The translations under genes and the position numbers were made by a program. From NCBI GenBank assembly GCA_964571855.1, contig CAZNDO010000001.1, positions 1-64,000 on the forward strand: a DNA stretch of 64,000 nt. The letters are read 5' to 3'. The notes beneath the pieces are model-generated. The model was not told the DNA's origin. It ran no database searches and saw nothing but the letters and a program-made list of their open reading frames with translations. Origin of the DNA: CAYYFX01 sp964571855 (GTDB lineage: Bacteria > ARS69). Positions 57,731 to 64,000 of the stretch are shown here, piece by piece. How positions within the stretch are numbered: the stretch's first letter is position 1; each line of letters begins with the position of its first letter.

Positions 57731-58893
57731 CCGGCGTGCCCGGGGACATCGAGCTCTCGGTCGTCATGCCGTGTCTGGACGAGGCGCGGACCGTGGGCTC
57801 GTGCGTGACCAAGGCGCTTCGCGCGATGCGCGCGCACGGCGTGAGCGGCGAGGTCGTGGTGGCCGACAACGGCAGCACCGACGACTCCCGCGCGCTCGCG
57901 GAGGCGGCCGGCGCACGTGTCGTTCCGGTCCCCGAGAGGGGCTACGGCGCGGCGCTGCGCGGCGGCATCGAGGCCGCGCGCGGGCGCTTCGTGCTGCTCG
58001 GGGACGCGGACGACAGCTACGACTTCGGCGACCTGATGCCCTTCGTGGAGCGGCTCCGCGCGGGCGACGACTTCGTGCTCGGCAACCGGTTCCGCGGCGG
58101 GATCCGCCCCGGCGCGATGCGCCCGCTCCACCGCTGGCTCGGGAATCCCGTGCTGAGCGCGCTGGGCCGCCTAATCTACGGCGCCGGCGTGGGGGACTTC
58201 CACTGCGGGATGCGCGCGCTCACGCGCGAGGCCTTCGCGCGCATGCAGCTGCGGACGACCGGGATGGAGTTCGCCAGCGAGATGGTGGTGAAGGCCGCGC
58301 TCCTGCGGATGCGGATCGGCGAGGTGCCCGTCGTGCTGCACCGCGACGGGAGGGACCGCCCCTCGCACCTGCGCAGCTGGCGCGACGGGTGGCGCCACCT
58401 GCGCTTCCTCCTGCTCTACAGCCCCCGATGGCTGTTCCTCGTGCCGGGCATCGTGCTGACCGCGGGAGGCGCCGTCGCGCTGCTGCTGCTCGCGCGGTCG
58501 CCGGTGCGGATCGGCCCGGTCACCCTGGACGTGCACACGATGCTGTACGCGGCGGCGGCCGTGCTCCTCGGCGTGCAGTCGTGCGCGTTCGCGCTCTTCG
58601 CGAAGGAGTTCGCGATCCGCGAGGGGCTGCTGCCGGACACGCGTCCGGCGCGTCGCCCGGCGCCGCGCTGGCCCTCGCTCGAGGTGGGACTGGCGGCCGG
58701 CGTCCTCCTGGTGCTGGCCGGCATCCTCGGATCGTGGCGCGCGGTGGAGGCCTGGCGCGGGGTGGCGTTCGGGAACCTCGATCCGCGCCAGGTGCTGCGA
58801 CTGGTGGTCCCGTCGGTCCTGGCCCTGCTGCTGGGCGGGCACGTCATCCTGACGAGCTTCTTCCTCAGCCTGCTCCGGCTTGGCCGCCGATGA
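57727..58893 (+). CDS. Family 2 glycosyltransferase with C-terminal TM helices
   Basis: This protein is about 388 aa. The GT-A domain (residues ~8-235) has LSVVMPCLDEARTVGSCV, VVVADNGSTDDSRALAEAAGA, the DxD-type LLGDADDSYDFGDL and GMRALTREAFARM, as in dolichyl/polyprenyl-phosphate mannose or glucose synthases. Four C-terminal TM helices follow. It probably makes a polyprenyl-phosphate sugar that the two GT-C enzymes on either side use as donor. The start overlaps the methyltransferase stop; GTG 57736 is an alternative. Confidence 0.92.
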   Translation: MTGVPGDIELSVVMPCLDEARTVGSCVTKALRAMRAHGVSGEVVVADNGSTDDSRALAEAAGARVVPVPERGYGAALRGGIEAARGRFVLLGDADDSYDFGDLMPFVERLRAGDDFVLGNRFRGGIRPGAMRPLHRWLGNPVLSALGRLIYGAGVGDFHCGMRALTREAFARMQLRTTGMEFASEMVVKAALLRMRIGEVPVVLHRDGRDRPSHLRSWRDGWRHLRFLLLYSPRWLFLVPGIVLTAGGAVALLLLARSPVRIGPVTLDVHTMLYAAAAVLLGVQSCAFALFAKEFAIREGLLPDTRPARRPAPRWPSLEVGLAAGVLLVLAGILGSWRAVEAWRGVAFGNLDPRQVLRLVVPSVLALLLGGHVILTSFFLSLLRLGRR

Positions 58894-60500
58894 GCCGGCC
58901 GCTCGCCGGCGCGGCGGCGCTCGCGCTCGCCACGTTCGCGCTGCACGCGGCGGCGTTCCGTCTCGCCGCGGACGGCGGCGGCGCCTGGCCGGACGACACG
59001 CTGTACCTTTACGAGGCGAAGGTGCTGGCGTCCGGCAGCGTCACGGTCGCCGCGCCGCCGGAGGGCGAGGCGTTCCGCGTCCCGGGCGTGACGGAACACG
59101 CGGGACGGTGGTTCGGCAAGTACTACCCCGGCATCCCCGCGCTGCTGGCGCCGTTCGAGCGCGCCGGCGTTCCGTGGCTGCTGAACCCCTTGGCCGCCGG
59201 CGCCCTGGTTCTCGGCACGTTCCTCCTGGGTCGCGCCATGGCGACCCCGGGCGCCGGACTGGCCGCGGCGGTGCTCCTCGCCGTCTCGCCGGTGCTCTTC
59301 CGGCTGGCCACGACGTACCTCAGTCACGTCGCGTGCGCGGCGCTGCTCGTGTACGCCGCGGTCGCGGTCGCGACGGCCCGCCGCGGTGCCGCGCCGGCGC
59401 GATGGGGACTCCTCGCGGGGACGCTCTGGTGCGGGGCGCTGCTGTCGCGTCCGCTGACGGCGATGGCGCTGGCGATCCCGTTCGCGGTCGTGGGTGTCCG
59501 GGACCTCATCGGCGCGCCGGGGCGCCGCGCGTGGGTCCCCGGCTTCGCGATCGCGGCGCTCGCCGGGGCCGCGGCGCTCCTCGCCTGGAACGCCGCGTTG
59601 ACCGGCGACCCCCTGCTGTCGGCGTACTCGATCTCGAAGCCGCGCGACGCCTTCGGATTCGGACACGCGGTGGGCGGCGGACGGGCCATGCGGGCCGTGA
59701 TCTACACGCCGGCCGTGGCGCTGGAGACCCTCGAAGCGCAGCTTCGCGCGGCGGCGAACACGATTCTGGCGGTGCCGCTGCCGGGGTACGCCGCCGCGGT
59801 CCTCGCCCTCCCGGCCATCGCCGGGGCGTTCCTGCGGGGGATCCGGGGGCGCGCGGCCCTCCTCGTGCTCGCCCCGCTGGTGCTCGTCGCCGTGCACTTC
59901 TTCTATCCCGGCACGCGCGGCGTCTCCGCGACGGCGCTGGGGCCGCGCTACTACTTCGAGGGGCTTCCCGCGTACTTCCTGCTCGCGACGCTCGCCGCGT
60001 CGGCGGCCGTGCGCGGCCGGCCGCGGGCCGGCGCGGCGGCGCGGGCCCTCCTCGTCCTCCTCGCGGTCGCCTCCGCCGGTTTCGCGCTTCCGGCCGAGGT
60101 CTCCCGGCTGCGCGCCGCCCACGCGAACCCGATGTCGGGGCAGACGCACCGGCTCGAGGCCGCCCTCGCGGAGCTGCCGCCGGCGAGGCGCGTGGTCTTC
60201 GTGGACATCTCCACGTACAGCGAGATGGCCGCGCTGCTGGCGAACCGGCCGGATCTCGCGAACGACGATCTCGTGGCGATCTACCGGCAGCCCCACCAGA
60301 ACCGCGCCGTGCTGGACGCGTACCCCGGTCGCGAGGCGCTGCTCTTCCGGTGGAGCGCGAAGCTCGGTCCGGCGTTCGAGCCCTACGTGCCCGAGCAGGA
60401 CCGCAGCGGCCCTCCGCGCGGGTTCCCCTATTCGGGCCCCGCGGGCATGAGGTTCCCGCCGCGCGCGGCGGACGGGCCGGACACCGCCGCCTCCGGCTGA
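58890..60500 (+). CDS. GT-C-like membrane glycosyltransferase
   Basis: This 536-aa protein has about ten TM helices. The first loop contains WPDDTLYLYEAKVLASGS, an acidic pair in the GT-C position, and FGKYYPGIPALLAPF. A soluble C-terminal part (RRVVFVDISTYSEMAALLANRPDL) follows. It is probably a sugar transferase using the donor made by the preceding GT2; the acceptor is unknown. The ATG overlaps the GT2 stop (ATGA). The final 73 bp overlap the convergent aminotransferase gene, an unusually long convergent overlap. Confidence 0.82.
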   Translation: MSRPLAGAAALALATFALHAAAFRLAADGGGAWPDDTLYLYEAKVLASGSVTVAAPPEGEAFRVPGVTEHAGRWFGKYYPGIPALLAPFERAGVPWLLNPLAAGALVLGTFLLGRAMATPGAGLAAAVLLAVSPVLFRLATTYLSHVACAALLVYAAVAVATARRGAAPARWGLLAGTLWCGALLSRPLTAMALAIPFAVVGVRDLIGAPGRRAWVPGFAIAALAGAAALLAWNAALTGDPLLSAYSISKPRDAFGFGHAVGGGRAMRAVIYTPAVALETLEAQLRAAANTILAVPLPGYAAAVLALPAIAGAFLRGIRGRAALLVLAPLVLVAVHFFYPGTRGVSATALGPRYYFEGLPAYFLLATLAASAAVRGRPRAGAAARALLVLLAVASAGFALPAEVSRLRAAHANPMSGQTHRLEAALAELPPARRVVFVDISTYSEMAALLANRPDLANDDLVAIYRQPHQNRAVLDAYPGREALLFRWSAKLGPAFEPYVPEQDRSGPPRGFPYSGPAGMRFPPRAADGPDTAASG

Positions 60501-61975
60501 TCGAAGGCGCGCAGGGCGTCCCGGACCACGGACACGACGAGCTCGATCTCCGCCGGGGTCACCGTGAAGGGCGGCGTGAAGCGGAGCCCGTTCGTCCCGC
60601 CGTGGATCATGTGGATCCCGCGACGCCGGAGCACCGCCTCCACGCCCGCCGGACCGTTGACCGGGAAGCGGTCCGGGTCGAGCTCGAGGCACACGATGAG
60701 GCCGGTGCCGGTGACGCCGCGCACGGCCTCGCCGAAGTCCTCCGCGAGTGACGCCAGTCCGTCCGCGAGCTGCGCCCCGCGGGCGCGGATGTTCTCCCGC
60801 ACGTCGTCCGTGACCGCGTCCAGAACGGCGCATCCCACCTCGAGTCCGCGCGGGCACGTGGTCATCGTGTTGCCGTAGACGCCGGTCACGTACAGCGCCG
60901 CCGCCTCCTCCCCCAGGGCCAGCACGGAGAGCGGGTACTGCCCGCCGTTCAGCGCCTTCGAGAATGTCTCGAGATCCGGCGCCTCGCACGCCTCGAAGCC
61001 CGGGTAGTCCACGATGCTGAGGTACCCCGTGGCGCGGAAGCCGGCCTGGATGGAATCGCAGACGAGGAGCGCCCCGTGCCGCCGCGTCAGGCGTCGTGCG
61101 AGATCGTAGAAGGACGGCGTGAGCGCGAGACCGGACTTCCCCTCGCCCATCACCGGCTCGAGGAACAGCGCCTCGAAGAACACGCCGACGCGCTCCGCCG
61201 CTTCGAACGCCGCGGCGAGGCCGATCTCGTCGTTCGGCTCCACGAGAGTGAGCCGGTCCGCGTCGCGGAAGGAGGCGAGCGTGCGCCGGTAGAGTTCCAT
61301 GGTCACGCCGGACACGCGGGCCGCGGGGTCCGTGCGGCCATGGAAGCTGCCGGCGAGGCTGAGGTAGCGGACGCGCTTCCCGGCGTGCCGCGCGCCCGGA
61401 CCCGTCTGCCGGTGGGCGTGCAGGTCCGTGATCCGCGCCGCCATCGTCACGGACTCCGACCCGGAGTTCAGGCACAGGAACTTCGCGTAGGGACAGCCGC
61501 CGCGCGTGACGCCGATCTCCCGGCGCAGGCGCTGCGCGAAGCGGCGCTGGCTGAGGCTCGGCGTCATCACGTTCGCCATGACCCACGGCTCGTCCAGCAC
61601 GTCCAGCACCGCGTCCGGCGCGTGCCCCAGGCCGAGCATTCCGTAGCCGCCCGAGTCGTGCAGCACGGCGCCGTGCAGCGTGATGATCCACGGCCCCTTC
61701 GCCGCCAGCGGCACGTAGGGGCTGCGGGCGTCGTCGCCGTAGAAGTTCAGGTAGTCCTCCTGCAGCTCCGCGCACAGCGCGTCCTCCGGCGCCGCCACGA
61801 TCTCCGGCGCCTCCTTGCGGAGCCGGCGCGCGACGGCCAGCGCGCGCGAGACCGCGAGCCGCAGGTCCGCGTCCGTCTCCAGGAAGGGCGCGAGCGCGTC
61901 GTCGTCGAGCCCCGCGGTCGCCCGCCCGCCGGCCAGCAGCCGGATCTCCTTGAGGTCAGTCCATGCCGTGTTCAA
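60428..61975 (-). CDS. Class III PLP-dependent aminotransferase in the arginine operon
   Basis: This 515-aa fold-type I aminotransferase has substrate/PLP-binding LCLNSGSESVTMAAR, SLAGSFHGRTDPAARVSG, the Asp of VCDSIQAGFRATG and the Schiff-base Lys in TFSKALNGGQYPLSV. It has an N-terminal extension of about 90 residues compared with ArgD-type enzymes. The start is TTG 61975, supported by AAGGAGG 6 nt upstream, and it overlaps the argH 3' end by 20 bp. Location after argG-argH suggests a role in arginine or ornithine metabolism (an N-acyl-ornithine aminotransferase-like step), but the specificity is not shown by sequence. Confidence 0.85.
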   Translation of the reverse strand: MNTAWTDLKEIRLLAGGRATAGLDDDALAPFLETDADLRLAVSRALAVARRLRKEAPEIVAAPEDALCAELQEDYLNFYGDDARSPYVPLAAKGPWIITLHGAVLHDSGGYGMLGLGHAPDAVLDVLDEPWVMANVMTPSLSQRRFAQRLRREIGVTRGGCPYAKFLCLNSGSESVTMAARITDLHAHRQTGPGARHAGKRVRYLSLAGSFHGRTDPAARVSGVTMELYRRTLASFRDADRLTLVEPNDEIGLAAAFEAAERVGVFFEALFLEPVMGEGKSGLALTPSFYDLARRLTRRHGALLVCDSIQAGFRATGYLSIVDYPGFEACEAPDLETFSKALNGGQYPLSVLALGEEAAALYVTGVYGNTMTTCPRGLEVGCAVLDAVTDDVRENIRARGAQLADGLASLAEDFGEAVRGVTGTGLIVCLELDPDRFPVNGPAGVEAVLRRRGIHMIHGGTNGLRFTPPFTVTPAEIELVVSVVRDALRAFDQPEAAVSGPSAARGGNLMPAGPE

Positions 61976-63185
61976 CGTCCGCCTCCTTGCCGCTCCGCTT
62001 CGCCGCCTCCTCGGCGGCCACCCGGTGGTGCGCGTCCCGGAAGGGCACGCCCTGCGCCACGAGCGCCAGCGCGCGCTCCGTGGCGTACACCTCGTCCGTG
62101 AGCGCCGCCGCGCACGCGGCCACGTCGATCGCGAGGCCGTCGAGGACGAGGCGCATCGCGCGCAGCGCGTCGCACGCCGCGGTCACGCCCGCGAACAGCG
62201 GCCCCTTCGTGATCTGCAGGTCCCGGTGGTAGCCGGACGGCAGCCCCGCGGTGATCGCGCGCACCTTCGCCTCCTCCGCGCACACGACGTGGTGCGTCGC
62301 CCGGATCAGCTCCAGCACGTCCATGTTCCGCTTCTGCGGCATGAGCGAGCTTCCGGTGCAGAGCCCGGGGGGAAGGGACACGAAGCCGAACTCGCGCGTC
62401 CCGAAGAGCAGCAGGTCCGACGCCAGCCGGTTCAGCCCGTGCGTCACCTGCGCGCACGCCGTCAGCACGAAGCCCTCGATGCGGCCGCGGCTGAGCTGCG
62501 CGTACATGGGGTTCCGCTGCACGCGCGCGAAGCCGAGCTCGCGCGCGGTGCGCTCGCGGTCGATCGCCAGCACCGGCACGCCGAAGCCGGCGGCGGTGCC
62601 GAGCGGGCACTGGTCCACGAGGCGCAGCGCCTGCTCCACGATGCCGCGATCGTCGCGCGCCGCGTCCGCGAAGCTGCCGAGCCACACCTCGACCGAGGTG
62701 GGCATTGCCCGTTGCATGTGCGTGTAGCCCGGCAGCATGACGTCGCGGTGGCGGTCCGCCGCGTCGTCCAGCGCCTCGACGTGGTCGTCGAGCGCGTCGA
62801 GGACGTGGAGCAGCTGCTCCTTCTCCCAGAGCCGGATCGCCGTGAGCACCTGGTCGTTGCGCGAGCGTGCGGTGTGGATCCGGCGGCCCGCATCGCCGCA
62901 GCGCTCCGCGAGGGCCGCCTCGATCGCCGTGTGCCCGTCCTCGTCCTCCGGCGTGATCGGGAACCCGCCGCGCGCGGCCAGCGCGGCGATTTCGGACAGC
63001 GCCGCTTCCAGCCGGGCGAGCTCGTCCGCGTCCAGCACGCCGATGCCGTGCAGCATGCGCGCGTGCGCGGCCGACGCGCGGCAGTCGTGCGCCAGCAGGC
63101 GCTGGTCCAGCACCGGGTCCTCGCCGGCGAGGAAGCGCGCCAGCCAGGGGTCCGCCGCCGCCTCCCGCCGCCAGAGCGGCGTCAC
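61956..63185 (-). CDS. argH: Argininosuccinate lyase
   Basis: This 409-aa member of the fumarase/aspartase superfamily cleaves argininosuccinate to arginine and fumarate. Diagnostic segments are EDGHTAIEAAL, RSRNDQVLTAIRLW, PGYTHMQRAMPTSVEVWLGS and the signature GSSLMPQKRNMD with the catalytic Ser. The sequence is shorter at the C-terminus than E. coli ArgH but complete in motifs. The GTG start overlaps the argG stop (GTGA), giving tight coupling. Confidence 0.95.
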   Translation of the reverse strand: MTPLWRREAAADPWLARFLAGEDPVLDQRLLAHDCRASAAHARMLHGIGVLDADELARLEAALSEIAALAARGGFPITPEDEDGHTAIEAALAERCGDAGRRIHTARSRNDQVLTAIRLWEKEQLLHVLDALDDHVEALDDAADRHRDVMLPGYTHMQRAMPTSVEVWLGSFADAARDDRGIVEQALRLVDQCPLGTAAGFGVPVLAIDRERTARELGFARVQRNPMYAQLSRGRIEGFVLTACAQVTHGLNRLASDLLLFGTREFGFVSLPPGLCTGSSLMPQKRNMDVLELIRATHHVVCAEEAKVRAITAGLPSGYHRDLQITKGPLFAGVTAACDALRAMRLVLDGLAIDVAACAAALTDEVYATERALALVAQGVPFRDAHHRVAAEEAAKRSGKEADVEHGMD

Positions 63186-64000
63186 GACGCCACCTTCGCC
63201 GAGGGCGGCGGGACCGGGGCCGGCGCGCCGGCCGCGGCCTCCGCCGCGCGGCGCAGGCGCCGGGCGTGGTGCGCCTTCAGCCGGATGGACTGGATCCGGA
63301 TGAAGCCCTCCGCGTGCGTCTGGTCGAAGCCGCCGTCCTCGTCCATGCTGGACAGCCGCGCGTCGTACAGCGAGCCGGGCGCGGAGCGCGCCAGCGGGTA
63401 CACGCCGCCCTTGTACAGCTTCACGAGGACGTGCCCGTCCACGCCCTCCTGGCTCTTCCGGATGGCGGTCATCACGAAGTCCATCTCCGGGCTGAACCAG
63501 AACCCGTTGTAGACGAGCTCGGCCACGCGCAGGGACAGCACGTCGCGCAGGCGCATGACCTCGCGGTCCATCGCCACGCCCTCGAGGTCGCGGTGCGCGG
63601 CGAGCAGGATGGTGCCCGCCGGCGTCTCGTACAGCCCGCGGGACTTCACGCCCACGAAGCGGTTCTCCACCATGTCCAGCCGGCCGATGCCGTGCGCGGC
63701 GCCGAGCGCGTCGAGGTGCAGGAAGAGCTCCAGCGCGCCGGACACGGGCACGCCGCGCGCAGGGTCGCCGACCGACACCGGGATGCCGTCCGCGAAGTCG
63801 ATGCGCACGACGGCCGGCTCGTCCGGCGCGTGCTCCGGGGACACCGTGCGCGACCAGACCTCCTCGGGCGGCACGCGGTCCGGCTGCTCCAGGATCCCGG
63901 CCTCGTGGCTGATGTGCAGGAGGTTGTCGTCCTCGCTGTAGGGCTTCGCCAGCGACGACTTCACCGGGATGCCCTTCGCCTCCGCGTAGCGCAGCATGTC
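63182..64000 (-). CDS. argG: Argininosuccinate synthase, C-terminal part (cut by window end)
   Basis: The visible 272 residues are the C-terminal two thirds of ArgG, which joins citrulline and aspartate using ATP. Family strings are IPVKSSLAKPYSEDDNLLHISHEAG (cut here), GRLDMVENRFVGVKSRGLYETPAGTILLAAHRDLE and VELVYNGFWFSPEMDFV-like text (here AELVYNGFWFSPEMDF). The N-terminal ATP-binding domain with SGGLDTS should lie beyond base 64000. A short Ala/Pro-rich tail (AAAGAPAPVPPPSAK) ends the protein. Confidence 0.95.
   Translation of the reverse strand, partial: DMLRYAEAKGIPVKSSLAKPYSEDDNLLHISHEAGILEQPDRVPPEEVWSRTVSPEHAPDEPAVVRIDFADGIPVSVGDPARGVPVSGALELFLHLDALGAAHGIGRLDMVENRFVGVKSRGLYETPAGTILLAAHRDLEGVAMDREVMRLRDVLSLRVAELVYNGFWFSPEMDFVMTAIRKSQEGVDGHVLVKLYKGGVYPLARSAPGSLYDARLSSMDEDGGFDQTHAEGFIRIQSIRLKAHHARRLRRAAEAAAGAPAPVPPPSAKVAS

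Noticed and set aside
1..64000. CRISPR arrays, insertion sequences, integrases, toxin-antitoxin pairs, tRNA and rRNA genes
   Set aside because: No regularly spaced short repeats, transposase or integrase motifs, known toxin-antitoxin pairs, or tRNA T-loop/acceptor patterns were found by reading. A tRNAscan and Infernal run would settle the RNA genes.

Overview
The window looks like chromosome of a very GC-rich, Gram-negative-type bacterium of the FCB (Fibrobacteres-Chlorobi-Bacteroidetes) superphylum or a neighbouring candidate phylum; Candidatus Eisenbacteria or a relative would fit. This is inference from content: five secreted proteins end in the same FlgD-like Ig-type tail (PNP...DVAGRRV...G.Y..R), and there are a SusC-style TonB receptor with a DUF4249 lipoprotein, a DUF3078 outer-membrane protein, a PorV/FadL-like barrel, a bactofilin and a YfhO-type membrane protein. 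No rRNA, tRNA, CRISPR array, insertion sequence or phage gene was recognised. Coding density is high, with many 4-nt start/stop overlaps and frequent GTG, occasional TTG and one probable CTG start.

Layout. 1-222 is a near-perfect long inverted repeat running off the left edge. 262-4766 (-) is an ABC exporter whose permease is fused to an M1 metallopeptidase; a YcaQ-type DNA glycosylase diverges from it. 6123-10355 (+) holds three exported proteins: a five-CXXCH cytochrome-like protein, a small secreted protein and a C25-like protein that seems to lack the catalytic dyad. 10358-13674 (-) holds MscL, then a DUF3078 porin-like protein, an MscS channel, an 84-aa protein and an ECF sigma factor, the last four forming an operon. 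13990-15602 (+) is a YCII/DGPF protein coupled to an ECF42-like sigma factor. 16143-19423 (-) is a DUF4249 lipoprotein with a TonB-dependent receptor.

19820-21397 is the least gene-dense stretch. It contains a candidate attenuator or riboswitch-like RNA (20125-20266) whose outer helix competes with a textbook intrinsic terminator. 21398-25120 carries a GT-C-like membrane protein, a Trm112-like protein, a CCA-adding enzyme and a HARE-HTH protein. 25313-32223 (-) is one tight operon, tatA-moaC-moaB-sirtuin-VWA membrane protein-YfhO/TPR protein. 32375-37130 (+) carries a TPR lipoprotein, a Ca-binding-type lipoprotein, an outer-membrane barrel and a bactofilin.

37220-46481 mixes a MuiA/DUF4139 protein, an NTR-like secreted protein, a repeat-rich secreted propeller-like protein, a lipid kinase, a DinB protein and a vanadium-haloperoxidase-like lipoprotein. 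46762-52566 (-) has a subtilisin, a VOC protein, a B12-binding MerR (CarH-like) regulator and a CHRD/DUF4397 secreted protein containing an exact 429-bp internal duplication. 52793-54254 (-) is a macrodomain, GNAT and zinc-ribbon group. 55383-60500 (+) is a membrane glycosylation cassette (two GT-C enzymes, a methyltransferase and a polyprenyl-phosphate-type GT2). 60428-64000 (-) is an arginine operon, argG (cut by the window end), argH and a class III aminotransferase.

Several operon heads have a TANNNT -10-like hexamer 6-8 nt before the start codon and no Shine-Dalgarno sequence, suggesting leaderless mRNAs; others have good SD sequences and sigma-70-like promoters.
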